In this document: positions 33,023 to 43,500 of the stretch, in pieces
Position numbering within the stretch: the first letter of the stretch is position 1
How the letters are laid out: each line of letters opens with the position of its first letter
Source of the DNA: JAGQIB01 sp041393395
GTDB taxonomy: Bacteria > ARS69
Direction of reading: 5' to 3'
Assembly: GCA_041393395.1 (NCBI GenBank)
Contig: JAWKKG010000005.1
Coordinates: forward strand, 1-64,000
DNA: 64,000 nt
Translations under genes and position numbers: made by a program
Notes under the pieces: generated by a model
What the model was told of the DNA's origin: nothing
Databases searched by the model: none
Seen by the model: only the letters and a program-made list of their open reading frames with translations

Positions 33023-33570
33023 CAACGCGCCCCGGGGAACACCATGTCCCCCACCGGCCCGTCGCCGCAGGCACGCTCGTGGATCTCCCGATACGTCGCG
33101 AGGATGCGATCCGACTCGCCGATTCCGAGCGCCGCGGCGATCGCGTCGATCGCGTCGCGCTCGCCCTCGATCTCGAGGAACGTGCCGTGGGGGATCTCGT
33201 CGATCACGATCGACGTTCCCCCGAACTCGTACTCGCGCCGCCACTTCTGATAGCGCCACGACGTCACGAACCCGGCCGTCGCGAGCACCTCGGCGAATGC
33301 GGCGTCGTCCGTGATCTCCATCTCGGACTCCGGACGCACCTTGAACCGCGAATCGGCATCGGCCGGCCCCTTCGCCGTCACGACCGTGCGGCCGGCCGTG
33401 GTGCGCACGCGCAGCAGCCGGCCCGCGCCGGCGAGCGGTAGGCCCGGCAGATCCCAGAGGACGTTGTCCTCGAACGCGCGCGGCCGCACGAGGCGCGCGC
33501 CGAGCGTCTCGAGCCGGCGCACCGTCTCCTCCGGATCGCGAACCCGAGCCTTGATCTCGACTTCCGGCAA
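33022..33570 (-). CDS. CYTH-domain protein (class IV adenylyl cyclase / triphosphatase fold)
   Basis: 182 residues. No ATG or GTG precedes the domain; a TTG at 33570 has GGGGAGGAG six bases upstream and gives MPEVEIKARV, whose ExExK motif (Glu-Val-Glu-Ile-Lys) is the CYTH hallmark. Further tunnel residues appear in RLLRVRTTAGRTVVTAKG, KVRPESEMEI and RREYEFGGTSIVIDEIPHGTFLEIEG. Members hydrolyse thiamine- or inorganic triphosphate or make cAMP; sequence alone does not decide. Translationally coupled to ligA. Confidence 0.88.
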   Translation of the reverse strand: MPEVEIKARVRDPEETVRRLETLGARLVRPRAFEDNVLWDLPGLPLAGAGRLLRVRTTAGRTVVTAKGPADADSRFKVRPESEMEITDDAAFAEVLATAGFVTSWRYQKWRREYEFGGTSIVIDEIPHGTFLEIEGERDAIDAIAAALGIGESDRILATYREIHERACGDGPVGDMVFPGAR

Positions 33571-33646
33571 CTGGATCTCCTCCCCGCCGCTCCCGGCGGC
33601 CCACGAACCGACGGAGTCTAGCAAGCAGCCCGCCGGGCGGTCCGCC

Positions 33647-35371
33647 CTAGAATTCCTGCTCCAGCGCCACGTGGACCTTCGCGGACGAGAAGTCCTCGCC
33701 GCGCGCCACGGCGAGCTCCGTCCGCACGAGACCCGTTCGCGATTCCAGCGCCATGCCGAAGCCGCCTCCGAACAGCGTGTCCCTCGTGACCGCGAAGCCG
33801 CCGGTCGGCAGCGACGTGCGGAAGCGCGCGCCACCCACGTCGCCGAATCCGTAGATGCGGGACCGTCGGGACGATCGCAGTCGCAGCTCGTTGCGGAGCC
33901 ACCAGGTCTGCTCCCCGTGGAACTGCTGCTCGTTGTAGCCGCGCACGGTGTTCGTGCCGCCGAGCCAGTACTGATCCCAGAGCGGCACGGTATCGTCCGA
34001 GGACCACACGCCACGGAAACCGCCCCGGAACGAGGCAAGCCAGCGTCCGGCGAGCGGCAGGAGCCATTGCCCCTCGGACTCGAAGCGGGTTCGCCGCACG
34101 TCCGTCTCCGTCACGCGCGAGCCGACGCGCACGTCGGCGAGGAATCCGCGGGACGGATTGAGGCGTTCGTCGCGCCAGTCCGCCACGAGTCCGAGCGTGC
34201 CGCCGGACGCGGTCTCGGTCGCGGTCGAGTCCGGGGTGACGTCGTACGTCGTGGATCGGCGCTCGCCGGACAGCGTCCCGCGCAGCTCGTCCCGGATCGG
34301 CACGGAGATCGCCACATCCACGTCCGTTCGCGAGTAGAGCGAGTCGCGCAGCGACTGGGCGGCGCCGAACTCGAGCGACACCGGCGTGGACAGCACCCAG
34401 GGCTCGCGGTAGCGGAACGCGAGATCGCGCGAAGCCCCGGACTGCCGATCGAAGCGGAACGACGCACGACGCGCGGTGCCGAGGATGTTGCGGAGGGCGA
34501 CGTCGACGAAGCCGACGACCTCGCCCTGGCCCTTGTCGTCGCGGTTGTAGCCGAGCACGCCCTGGAACGAGTTCGCGGGGGCCTCCTCGAGCTCGATCTC
34601 GATCCCGAGTCGGTTGTCGAGCGTGCCCGTCACGACCCGGGGCTCGGAGACGGACCGGAACAGGCCCTCACGACGCAGTCGGCCCGCCATCCGCTCCACG
34701 CGGCGCACGTTCCAGCGATCGCCCGGCCGGACTCCCGCGATCCGCGCCACGACCCGCGGATCCGTGTCGCGCGCGCCGAACACGCGCACGGACTCGATCT
34801 CGGCCTCGGGGCCCTCGCCCACCCGGAGATCGAAGCCGAGGCGGCCGTCGTCCGTGCGCCGGAATCGTGACGGATAGATGCGGGCGAGCGGGTAGCCTCG
34901 CTCGGAGTACAGGCGCAATACGCGCTCGGCGTCGGCCGCGAATCTCGTCGCGTCGAACGGACGGCCGGGGCCGAGCGACAGGCGCGCCCGGATCTCCTCG
35001 GTGGCGAGCATGCGATTGCCGCGGACCCCGATCTCGCCGACCACGACCGGCTCCCCGGCGCTCACGTCCAGCGTGACGATCACCCGCGACGTATCCCTCA
35101 CTCCCGGCGCCAGCCGCGGCACCACCGTCGCGGCCCACCAGCCGGCGTTCACGAGTCGCTCGCGGACGTCGGCCGCCGCCTCCTCCGGGGCCGACTCCGG
35201 CAACGTGTCTCCCGGCGCCCACGGCAGGAATGCCGGCAGCTCGCGCGCGTCGAGCAGCGGATCGCCCGCGAGCGCCCACGCCTCCAGACGCGGCCCGTCC
35301 TCGCCGTGACCCGCAACCGGTGCGAGCAACAGCAGAATCAGAACGAACCCGGCGAGCACGAACCGGCGCAA
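33647..35371 (-). CDS. Omp85/BamA-TamA-family outer-membrane protein
   Basis: 574 residues. The only start giving a signal peptide is TTG at 35371 (LRRFVLAGFVLILLLLAPVA), eight bases after the upstream stop with AGGGGGA close by. Two to three POTRA-like domains span about residues 90-275 (VVVGEIGVRGNRML...YSERGYPLARIY; AEIESVRVFGARD). The 16-strand barrel carries the loop-6 motif YWLGGTNTVRGYNEQQF and the IYGFGDVGG strand, and ends EQEF with terminal Phe. Omp85 proteins insert or export outer-membrane proteins. Shorter than BamA (about 800), so a TamA/ShlB-like or accessory assembly factor; context suggests it serves the T9SS-type locus. Confidence 0.87.
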   Translation of the reverse strand: MRRFVLAGFVLILLLLAPVAGHGEDGPRLEAWALAGDPLLDARELPAFLPWAPGDTLPESAPEEAAADVRERLVNAGWWAATVVPRLAPGVRDTSRVIVTLDVSAGEPVVVGEIGVRGNRMLATEEIRARLSLGPGRPFDATRFAADAERVLRLYSERGYPLARIYPSRFRRTDDGRLGFDLRVGEGPEAEIESVRVFGARDTDPRVVARIAGVRPGDRWNVRRVERMAGRLRREGLFRSVSEPRVVTGTLDNRLGIEIELEEAPANSFQGVLGYNRDDKGQGEVVGFVDVALRNILGTARRASFRFDRQSGASRDLAFRYREPWVLSTPVSLEFGAAQSLRDSLYSRTDVDVAISVPIRDELRGTLSGERRSTTYDVTPDSTATETASGGTLGLVADWRDERLNPSRGFLADVRVGSRVTETDVRRTRFESEGQWLLPLAGRWLASFRGGFRGVWSSDDTVPLWDQYWLGGTNTVRGYNEQQFHGEQTWWLRNELRLRSSRRSRIYGFGDVGGARFRTSLPTGGFAVTRDTLFGGGFGMALESRTGLVRTELAVARGEDFSSAKVHVALEQEF

Positions 35372-35379
35372 TTGTCCCC

Positions 35380-38300
35380 CTAGAACAGCGCGCGCACTTC
35401 GGCGCGCAGCAGATGGATCGTGGGAACACCGACCACGGCGCGTCCCGAGTACGCGACCGACGTGTTGACCCACTCGTTGACCTTCAGCTCGAACGTTCCC
35501 CGCCACTCGAAGCGATCGTCCTCGCGCGTGCGGAACCGGTTGCCGGCGTCGATTCCTTCGAACAGCGTGGGGTGACTCCAGGTGACCTCGGACCGGGCGC
35601 GACCGTTCGTGGAGACCGAGGTGGAGAGCTCGCCTCGCACTTCCACGCTGCGGGCGCGCGCGCCGTTCACGTCGTTTCGCTCGTCCACGAGACCGAGCCC
35701 GCCCACGAGTCGGGTGGCCGGTCGGGGCTGGTGCACGAGATCGCCGCGGATCTCGCGCAGCCGGACGTCGAAGTCCGGGACGGACTGGTTGCTGCGGGAC
35801 TCGTCCTGCAGCGTTCCCTCCGCCTCCACGCTCCAGCGCGGAGTGAGACGGTTCCGCACGCGAAGTACGGTGCGCTCGGTGAGGATATCGAGTCGCTGCG
35901 GCAGGGCGCGGTTGTCCTCGGTGTCGATTCGCTCCCAGCGAGCCGACACCTCGCGGATCGCGCCGGGGAACAGCGTGACCTCCTGGCGCGTGAGGATTCG
36001 ACCGAAGACCGTGTCGTCATTCGACTGGAAGGCGGAGAGGTCGAGGCGGTAGATCGGACCGCGGTCGCTGCGCGTCGTCTCCTCCGAGACCTGCGCGAGC
36101 GTCTCGAACTGGACGACGGAGAGCCAGCGCGCCGCGCGCGACTCGTTGCCCCCGCCCACCCGGGCGCGGGATCGGCCGCCGATCCGGAGCCGCGCCGAGG
36201 CGTCGAGCGCGAGCGTCGGCACGGACTCCGCGTCCGGGTCCGCGACCAGATTGCGGAACGTCCGCGTGGTCGTCTCGTACACGTACTCGCCGCGGAACAG
36301 CCCTCCAAAATGCTCGTGCGAGAGATCGCTCCGGGTGAGATCGGAGCGCGTGTCCACGCCCGGACGCCCCGCCTCGATGTCCACGGCCCGGTGGATCCAC
36401 GAGATCCGTGCGCGCACGGAACGGCGCGGCGTCCACTCCGTGCGGGCCTCGATCGTGCGCGCGACGCGATCGCGCACCCACGTGCCCGCGTCCACGACGT
36501 CGGTGGTGCGGCGGGCCCAGCGCAGATCCGTCTGGAGGGACGGCGCCGGCGCGAGCGCGAGCGTCCCGCTCCACTCCTCCTCGTCTCGTCCGGCGGCGGC
36601 GAGGCCCGCGTTCGTGTCCTCGCGCCGGTCCCGGTAGTAGGTGGCGCCCGGGCGCAGGAAGCCGAGGCGGCCGGCCAGCTCACCGTGGCGACGGACCAGA
36701 TCGCCCTCGGTCGTGCCGGACGAGTCGGCGCGGTCGTCGCGCCTCACGCGCTCCTCCCGCCACGACGCCCGCGTGACGCGATCCCCCGTCCACTGGAATG
36801 CCCCCTCGCGACGCGTGCTCGCGAACCGCTCGCGCCGATCGAGTCGCCCGAACGTCCCGCTCGCGCGCCAGCGTGTGCCGCCGACCAGGGCGACCGTCGC
36901 CTCGCCCGTGCCCTCGTCCGCCCGGGTCGTGTCCGTGAAGTTCCAGATCTCGCCGCGCCAGACCTCCTGATCGCGGCCGAGCGACGCGAAGTCGCGTTGC
37001 TCGCCCCGGAACGTCGCGCGGGTCTGCAACGTGACCGGCCCGGCCAGCTCCGTCAGACGCGAACTCTCCCAGGCGACAGTGGCCGTGCCGGCCGCGCCTT
37101 CCCGAAGCGGCGACGAGTCCGAGAAACGATTGCGATCCTCCCGGCTGAACGCGCCGTCCGCGCTGAGCGAGAGTCGCCCTGCCTGCCACGCGAGGCGCGT
37201 GTCCGCGAGCGTGTGTGCACGGGGTGCGTCGAGGAGAAGGCCCGGCGTGTAGTTTCCGAGGCCGGCCCCCTGGAACAGGAAGTAGATCGCCCCCGAGTCG
37301 ACATCCCGCTCGCGCGAGTAGTCGCCCAGGTTCTCGCCGACGAACACGAACGAGACGTCGCACGTGCCGGAGTCCGCACCGGCCCAGCGGAAGTGGTCCC
37401 CTTCCTCCACGTAGTCGCCGCCGTCCACGCCGCACACCGCGCCCGACACGAGCACCGGGCCGTCGCCGGCCGCCTCGAGTGCGGCCCGGCGCTCGTCGTT
37501 CAGCGTGAAGTTGCGCGGGGAGAGCCCATCCAGCTCGGACGTCACGGCGGTGGACCACGTGAACGGCGCCCCCTCCCGCCCGATCGTGGCCTCGCCGAGC
37601 ACGAGGTTGCGGCGATACGGCTGCTCGGCGATCTCGAGATCGACCGTGATCCGCGACTCCGCGGTGACCAGCACACGGTTCGTGAACTCGATCTCGCCGC
37701 GGGAGTAGTCCACCACGTAGTCCCGATCCCGGCCGCGGGTGAGCAGGCGGCCGTTCAGCCACACGCGCTCCGACCCGGCCACGATCACGCCGGTGGCATT
37801 CGGTCCGGAGCCTGCGAGCACGTACGGTCCCTGCTTCCCTTCCTCGCCGAGGAACTCCAGCGTGCGGAAGTTTCCGCGCGACGACGCTCCGATGCCGCGA
37901 ACGCGGGCGTCGCCGAAGCGGGCGATCGCCTCGGCGCCGGAGAGCCGACGTTCGAACGAGCCGAAGGTCGACGTTTCCCGTCGCGCCGGAAAGTCGCCGA
38001 GCGTCGCCGACGCGCGCGAGCCCTCGATCTTGATCAGCACCTCGTCGAGATTCTCGAGGCGTTCCGTGCTCCCCTCCGGCTGCAGGGGGATGTTCTGATC
38101 CGACAGGAGCGCGGTGACGCGTACGTCGTCGCCCACCGTGCCGGTGACGGAGACCCGGAGCGACTGCTCCACCGTGGCGTCCTTGTTCGAACCCGTCTCG
38201 ATCGACACGGTCTTCGCGCCGCGGATCGTGAGGTCCTCCTGGATCGCGCGCGACAGCGCCGCCACGCCGTCTTCGCCCGCCTCGCTCGCCATCCGCGTGG

Positions 38301-38649
38301 AGTCGGTCGGGGTCGGCGGGCCGCGCGTGACCGCGATCCACTCGCGGGGAAGCGAGACCGGTACCCACGAATAGCTCACCGTGAGCCGCTCCCCCTCGCC
38401 GAGCGGCCGGCCGAGCGCGAGCGAGCCTTCGTCCGGATCGAGTCGGTAGTCCACCGACGGCCGGAGCAGCGTGTCGCCACGGAACACGCGCTCCGATCCC
38501 GCGAGAAGGAAGCGATGGGCCAGCGCCCGGGCGGGCGGCTCCGCCTCGGCCCCCACGAACACCTCGGTCGTCTCGGGAGTCGCGAACTCCGCGTGCGCGG
38601 CCGCCGTCAGCAGCAGCACGGCCGCGATCGACGCCCGCAGTCGCCTCAC
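35380..38649 (-). CDS. Large beta-rich outer-membrane protein, possible SprA/Sov-like T9SS component
   Basis: 1,089 residues from GTG overlapping the upstream stop (GTGA). Signal peptide at residues 1-20 (ASIAAVLLLTAAAHAE). Two related modules carry GSER-V-x4-LL...DY-x-x-D/S...G...L (about residues 38-90 and 265-325; e.g. VWLNGRLLTRGRDRDYVVDY), and between them lies VEQSLRVSVTGTVGDDVRVTA. The rest is a very long series of beta strands with Arg/Glu/Trp alternation, ending LLRAEVRALF. In my recollection the GSE-V-LNG-LLTRG-DY module occurs in SprA-like and other FCB surface proteins; SprA is about twice this length. Function inferred only from placement beside Omp85, PorV and PorU. Confidence 0.65.
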   Translation of the reverse strand: MRRLRASIAAVLLLTAAAHAEFATPETTEVFVGAEAEPPARALAHRFLLAGSERVFRGDTLLRPSVDYRLDPDEGSLALGRPLGEGERLTVSYSWVPVSLPREWIAVTRGPPTPTDSTRMASEAGEDGVAALSRAIQEDLTIRGAKTVSIETGSNKDATVEQSLRVSVTGTVGDDVRVTALLSDQNIPLQPEGSTERLENLDEVLIKIEGSRASATLGDFPARRETSTFGSFERRLSGAEAIARFGDARVRGIGASSRGNFRTLEFLGEEGKQGPYVLAGSGPNATGVIVAGSERVWLNGRLLTRGRDRDYVVDYSRGEIEFTNRVLVTAESRITVDLEIAEQPYRRNLVLGEATIGREGAPFTWSTAVTSELDGLSPRNFTLNDERRAALEAAGDGPVLVSGAVCGVDGGDYVEEGDHFRWAGADSGTCDVSFVFVGENLGDYSRERDVDSGAIYFLFQGAGLGNYTPGLLLDAPRAHTLADTRLAWQAGRLSLSADGAFSREDRNRFSDSSPLREGAAGTATVAWESSRLTELAGPVTLQTRATFRGEQRDFASLGRDQEVWRGEIWNFTDTTRADEGTGEATVALVGGTRWRASGTFGRLDRRERFASTRREGAFQWTGDRVTRASWREERVRRDDRADSSGTTEGDLVRRHGELAGRLGFLRPGATYYRDRREDTNAGLAAAGRDEEEWSGTLALAPAPSLQTDLRWARRTTDVVDAGTWVRDRVARTIEARTEWTPRRSVRARISWIHRAVDIEAGRPGVDTRSDLTRSDLSHEHFGGLFRGEYVYETTTRTFRNLVADPDAESVPTLALDASARLRIGGRSRARVGGGNESRAARWLSVVQFETLAQVSEETTRSDRGPIYRLDLSAFQSNDDTVFGRILTRQEVTLFPGAIREVSARWERIDTEDNRALPQRLDILTERTVLRVRNRLTPRWSVEAEGTLQDESRSNQSVPDFDVRLREIRGDLVHQPRPATRLVGGLGLVDERNDVNGARARSVEVRGELSTSVSTNGRARSEVTWSHPTLFEGIDAGNRFRTREDDRFEWRGTFELKVNEWVNTSVAYSGRAVVGVPTIHLLRAEVRALF

Positions 38650-39653
38650 TCCGGGCGCTCGGTCCGTTCGAGTCGCTCGAGGACCCAGGCCTCGACCACC
38701 GCGCGCTCGGCGTCGACGACCCAGACCCGCCCGTCCGGTGCGACGGCGACGTCGACCGGAGCGCGGAACCGCCCGGGCCCGTCGCCGGGACCGCCGAACG
38801 TCACGAGCTCCTCGCCCTCGGCCGTGAGTACCACGATCCGCGAGCCGCCGGCATCCGCGACGTAGACGTTGCCCTGGGAGTCGAGGTCGATGCCGGTCGG
38901 CTCCACGAAGCGGTCGGAGTCGGGCCCGCCCCACGACGCCCGCCAGTTGCCGATCCCGTCGAACACCTGCACGCGACGATTCCCGGCGTCGGCCACGTAG
39001 ACGAAACGTCCCTTCTCCGAGACCGCGACGCCCGACGGACGGTCGAAGCGGCCGTCCGCCTCGCCGGAATCGCCGAGCCGGGCCGCGAGCTCGCCGGTGG
39101 GCGCGAACACCCACACGCAGTCACAGAGCTCGTCCGAGACGTAGACCCGTCCCTCGGCGTCGAGGTCCATCCGGTGCGGACGCACGAGCGGCTCGCCGCC
39201 GAATCCCGATCCGAACGAGAAGGGGAACACCGTGCCCTCCTCGGCCGAGTCGCGGATCGAGAAGCTCTGCACGCGGTCATTCCCGGCATCCGCCACGAAC
39301 ACGCGGAAGCCCTCGCGCGCGCAGACGTCGGTGGGCTGCGAGAGGCGCCCGCTCTCCCAGCCGTAGCCGCCGAGCGCGAACGTGAAGCGGCCGGCCGCGT
39401 CGTACTGGAGCACGCGATGGTTGTCGGTGTCGGCCACGAAGATCCCGCCGAACGGATCCACGGACACGGCGCTCGGATTCCGGAGGGGACGATCCTCGGG
39501 GGCGAGGAGCACGCGGTCGTAGCGGGCCGCGAGGTGCGCCGCGAGATCGTCCCCGCTCGCGACCGCCGAACCGACCGGTCCGAGGCCGCCGAAGAACGCG
39601 CCCGCGGCGAGCAGCAACGAGCCCGACCGACGGCGGAAGCGACGCAGATTCAT
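38646..39653 (-). CDS. Secreted NHL-repeat beta-propeller protein
   Basis: 335 residues from ATG 39653, signal peptide about residues 1-32. Six NHL blades are visible, each with a [VI]-x-VADxxNxRV-x-V/Y core (GIFVADTDNHRVLQY, RVFVADAGNDRVQSF, RVYVSDELCDCVWVF, FVYVADAGNRRVQVF, NVYVADAGGSRIVVL, RVWVVDAERAVVEAW). Closed six-bladed propellers of this type bind protein or glycan partners. Its coupling (GTGA) to the large outer-membrane protein suggests a periplasmic or surface partner of it. Confidence 0.87.
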   Translation of the reverse strand: MNLRRFRRRSGSLLLAAGAFFGGLGPVGSAVASGDDLAAHLAARYDRVLLAPEDRPLRNPSAVSVDPFGGIFVADTDNHRVLQYDAAGRFTFALGGYGWESGRLSQPTDVCAREGFRVFVADAGNDRVQSFSIRDSAEEGTVFPFSFGSGFGGEPLVRPHRMDLDAEGRVYVSDELCDCVWVFAPTGELAARLGDSGEADGRFDRPSGVAVSEKGRFVYVADAGNRRVQVFDGIGNWRASWGGPDSDRFVEPTGIDLDSQGNVYVADAGGSRIVVLTAEGEELVTFGGPGDGPGRFRAPVDVAVAPDGRVWVVDAERAVVEAWVLERLERTERPE

Positions 39654-39667
39654 CACGCGCCTCGCGA

Positions 39668-40504
39668 TCAGTAGCGCGACGTGAGGACCGGTCCGATCAC
39701 GAGCCCGTCGACGGAATCGATCGGCTGCACGCGCAGCTCGAGGCGTGCCTGCTCGACGTGGTGATTGTAGTTCCGGCCCAGCGCCAGCGAGTGGATCATC
39801 GAGCCGAGCCGGTTGAACAGGGCAGCCCCCGCCGCCGCGCGCGCGTTGCGGAACGAGCGCTCCGCGCGCGAGCGGAGCCGGCGGTACTGCAGGCGCTCGG
39901 TGTCGGAGGGCCAGGACCACGCATCCCCCTCAGCGTACCTCTTGTTCTGCTCGAAGTACGCATCCTGGGCCGCCGGATCGTCCGGGTACGTGTAGCGCGC
40001 GTCGCGACGCACGATGTCGTACCACTCCTCGATCGAGATCCACAGACCGATGTGTTCGTAGTAGTCGGCGTCGCCGTCCGTCGGCGCGCCCGACTCGAGC
40101 GACGCGTACTCGATCTGCTGATCCTGGCGCCGCTCGGCCTGAATGCGGTAGAACGCGAACGAGCTCCAGATCACGCCCTCGATCGTCCAGAACAGCTTGG
40201 CGCGATTCGGATGCTCCAGGTAGCTCTCGCCGAGGCCGGGCAGGACCGCGGAGGAGGCGACCGCGCGCAGCACGGATTTCTTCCCGTCGTCCGGCGCGGT
40301 CTCGCCCGAGGCGGCCCAGTCCCAGTCGTCCGGCAGGTCGAGCGCGGTCGAGCGCGCGGCCGACGCCTGCAACGAAACCGCCACCGCCTCTCGCACGGAA
40401 CCGGCCGCCGGCACCTGTCCCGGTGACGCCTCGGCGCGCGGGGTCGCGAGCAGCAGCAGGAGTCCGAGCCCGCTCGCCCAGTGCTTGCTCCTCGGGCCCA
40501 TCAT
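39668..40504 (-). CDS. DUF5683-like exported/membrane protein of the T9SS-type locus
   Basis: 278 residues with signal peptide (residues 8-27). The central part SAVLPGLGESYLEHPNRAKLFWTIEGVIWSSF-type sequence resembles the short hydrophobic module of DUF5683 (LPGLGQ-Y...K...) common in FCB genomes. A later helix pair (YRRLRSRAERSFRNARAAAG, then NRLGSMIHSLALG) is followed by strands ending VLTSRY. Starts with tandem ATG codons, the first overlapping the protease stop. No known activity. Confidence 0.65.
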   Translation of the reverse strand: MMGPRSKHWASGLGLLLLLATPRAEASPGQVPAAGSVREAVAVSLQASAARSTALDLPDDWDWAASGETAPDDGKKSVLRAVASSAVLPGLGESYLEHPNRAKLFWTIEGVIWSSFAFYRIQAERRQDQQIEYASLESGAPTDGDADYYEHIGLWISIEEWYDIVRRDARYTYPDDPAAQDAYFEQNKRYAEGDAWSWPSDTERLQYRRLRSRAERSFRNARAAAGAALFNRLGSMIHSLALGRNYNHHVEQARLELRVQPIDSVDGLVIGPVLTSRY

Positions 40505-43500
40505 CGGATCACCGCGAATTTCTCGCTCGTGGACACGTGCTTGTCGCCCGAGCGCGCGTTGAGGGAACAGAGGTACACGCCGGACGCGAGCTTCGACGCG
40601 GCGAGCGAGACCTGATTCTCGGTGTTCGGGAACGCGGTCCCCTCCACCGTCTCGATCTTCTCTCCCGCGAGATTGAAGAGCGTGATCTCGACCTCGGTGG
40701 CCGCCGGCAGGTTCGGGCCGAGCGTGTAGCGGAACCGGACCTCTTCGTCGGTCGGGCGGATCGGGTTCGGGAAGATCAGCAACGGCCCCACGAGGACCTG
40801 GTCGCGATCGGCCGCGAGCAGCGGCAGGTTCGCGGCATCGAACGATCCATGCAGCGACGGACCGCCGGCGAACATCGGCCAGGCCGGATTCCCGGGCCGC
40901 GCGAGACCGCGCAGCACGCGCGAGTAGACCTGACCGTCGAGCGCCTGCGCCCAGACCTCGAGGCGACCGTCGCCGTTCGCGTCGGCGATGACGGGCGACG
41001 CCACGAGAGGCGCTCCCACCGGAATCGGGAACCCGAGCGCCTCCTCCCCGTCGGGCGCGTACGCGCGGATCGTGAAGTCACGGAAGCCGGCCACGATGTC
41101 GAGCCGGCCGTCCGCGTCGACGTCGGCGATGACCGGCGGCGAAGGCCGGCGGGCCGAGCCCGGCGAGTCCACGAATCGAACGTGCACCGGCCAGCCGGGG
41201 CGCTCCACCCCGTTGTAGTTGAAAACGTGGATGTCCCTCGATCCGGCCGTGAGCGCGATCTCCAGGAGACCGTCGCCATCCAGATCCGCGAAGGCGGGCG
41301 GCCCCGCGATCGGTCCGTTCACCTGCACGGGCCAGCCGGGCAGCATCGTACCGACCGAGTTCACCACGCCGATCCAGCCCTCATCGAGCGCGAGCACGAG
41401 TTCCTGATCGTTCAGACCGGGGCGACGGTCGAGGTCGGCGAGACCGAGCCATACGCGCGACTGCGGATCCACGCCGAGCGTGTCCGGCACCGGCCAGCCG
41501 ATGCGGAGGATGCGCAGGCCCGTCGAATCGAAGCGCTGGATGTGCACGCTGTCCTGGTGCGCGTAGGAGACGAGCCCCTCGAGCACGCCGTCGTCGTCCA
41601 CGTCGCCGAACGCGAGCGACGCGTACAGCGTGTCCACGGAATCCGCGAGCGCGCCGAGCAGCCGTCGCTCCGGGAAGCGCTCGGTGAGCGCCGTGACCAT
41701 GTCGTAGCCGCGCAGCCGACCATCCAGGGTCACCGCGTACAGCTCGTCCGTGCCGTCGTGGTCGAGGTCGGCCGGCGTGGGCGACCAGGCGAAGCCGTTC
41801 GGCGCGGGGAACGAGATCGCGAGACCATTCGCGTCGGCGTCGGCCCACGGCGTGCCGTCGTTCGCCCACACGTACATCGAGCCGGAATCGGTCGAGGCGA
41901 TCATCTCGAGGCGGCCGTCGCCGTCGAGGTCGCCCAGCGCCGGCGTGAAGACCGGCGCGCCGACGAGCCCCGCCCCGGCCGGGTTCGGCCAGGCGCCCGC
42001 GACGTCGGGGCGGCCGGCGCCCGTCGTGTCCTCGTACCGGAAGATCCAGGCGGTCGTGTCCGCGGTGACGGCGACCTCACCCTGCCCGTCCCCGTCCACA
42101 TCCGCCACGAGCGGCGACGTGCGACCGGACGCGCCGTACGCGCCGACCTCCACCGGCCAGCCCGGCGGCTTCGACGAGAACAGGATGTCCATCGTGACCG
42201 TGCTGTCGATCGGGCCGATGTTGCGGATCGAGATCCCGCTCGGCGTGCCGACGTTCGAGTCCGAGTTCGGACGCGTGTCCGGCGTGAAGTCGGAGTTGTT
42301 GCCTTCCCAGAACGTCTCCACGAACGGCACGCCGAGCACGTCGAACGAGTACGGGCTGCCGATGTCCACGATGCCGTCCGCCTCCTCGATGGTGACGGAC
42401 CGCTTGTCGTAGATCACGTTCAGGCCGCGTCCCTGCGAGAGGTTCGCGAGCGCCTGCCTTTCGTCGATGTGCCAGATCAGCACGCCGGGATCCACGAGGA
42501 GGTCGTAGTTGTCGCTGATCGACTCGTCGTCGTCGCGGATCGGCCCCAGGACCACGCCCGTGGAGTCGTCCTGGTCGAGCGCCGTGCGGAACGAGCCGTC
42601 CGGGTACCGGCCGTCCAGATCGTCGATCCGGTTCTCGAGCAGGAAGTACTCCGTGTCGCTGATCGGCACGCGGTACCACTTCTCGGTGCCCGGCGGCAGC
42701 GTGGCTCCTTCCGCGCGCGACTGGATCGAGCGGAGTCGCACGCGGGGCGAGTCCGAGGTGACGCGCGGCGGATCGATGCCGAGCTGGTACGTGACGAGCC
42801 AGCGGGACCACGCGCCCGGGCAGCTCGGCAGGACGCCGATCACCTCCTCCAGGCTGTCCGGCTCCGCCGGTTTCGGAATGAACACGCTCGTGAGATTGCC
42901 GGAGTCCATCACGTCGTAGAACGCGACGGTCGGCGCGAAGGTCTCCACGTTGTAGACGTCGAACAGGCCGAGCTGGTGGCCCATCTCGTGCGCGATGCCG
43001 CCGTTCAGCGCCACGAGGAAGCCGTCCTGGCTGGACGTCTCCGGGTACGTGATCATCGTGGTGAGCGTGTCGCCTTCGTCCGTGACCACGACATCCGAGT
43101 CGGAGAACGCGATCGAGAACGTCGGCAGGTCGAGCGGCGTGTTCCCGAACACGTCGTTCTGCCAGTCCGAGCCCGCGTGGACCACGAACAGCACGTCGTA
43201 GTCCGACCACACGAGGTCGCTATCCGCGTCTGCCGCGATGAGCGACTCGCGCGCGTAGTTCGTGAGGCCCTCGATCGAGAACAGCTCGTCGTCGTTCCGC
43301 GGGCCGTAGTCCTCCATGTCCGTGAGACGGTACGCACCGAAGCGATCGTTGCGCGGGAACACCGTGCCCTCGAACTTCACGCGCCCGTACGTCATCGAGG
43401 CCCAGTAGCGGCTCACGGCCTCCACGTGCGCGGCGAAGTACGCGTCGTCGTGCGGGGCCGGATCGATGAAGTAGACGTCCGAGTTGTCCTCGCGCATGAA

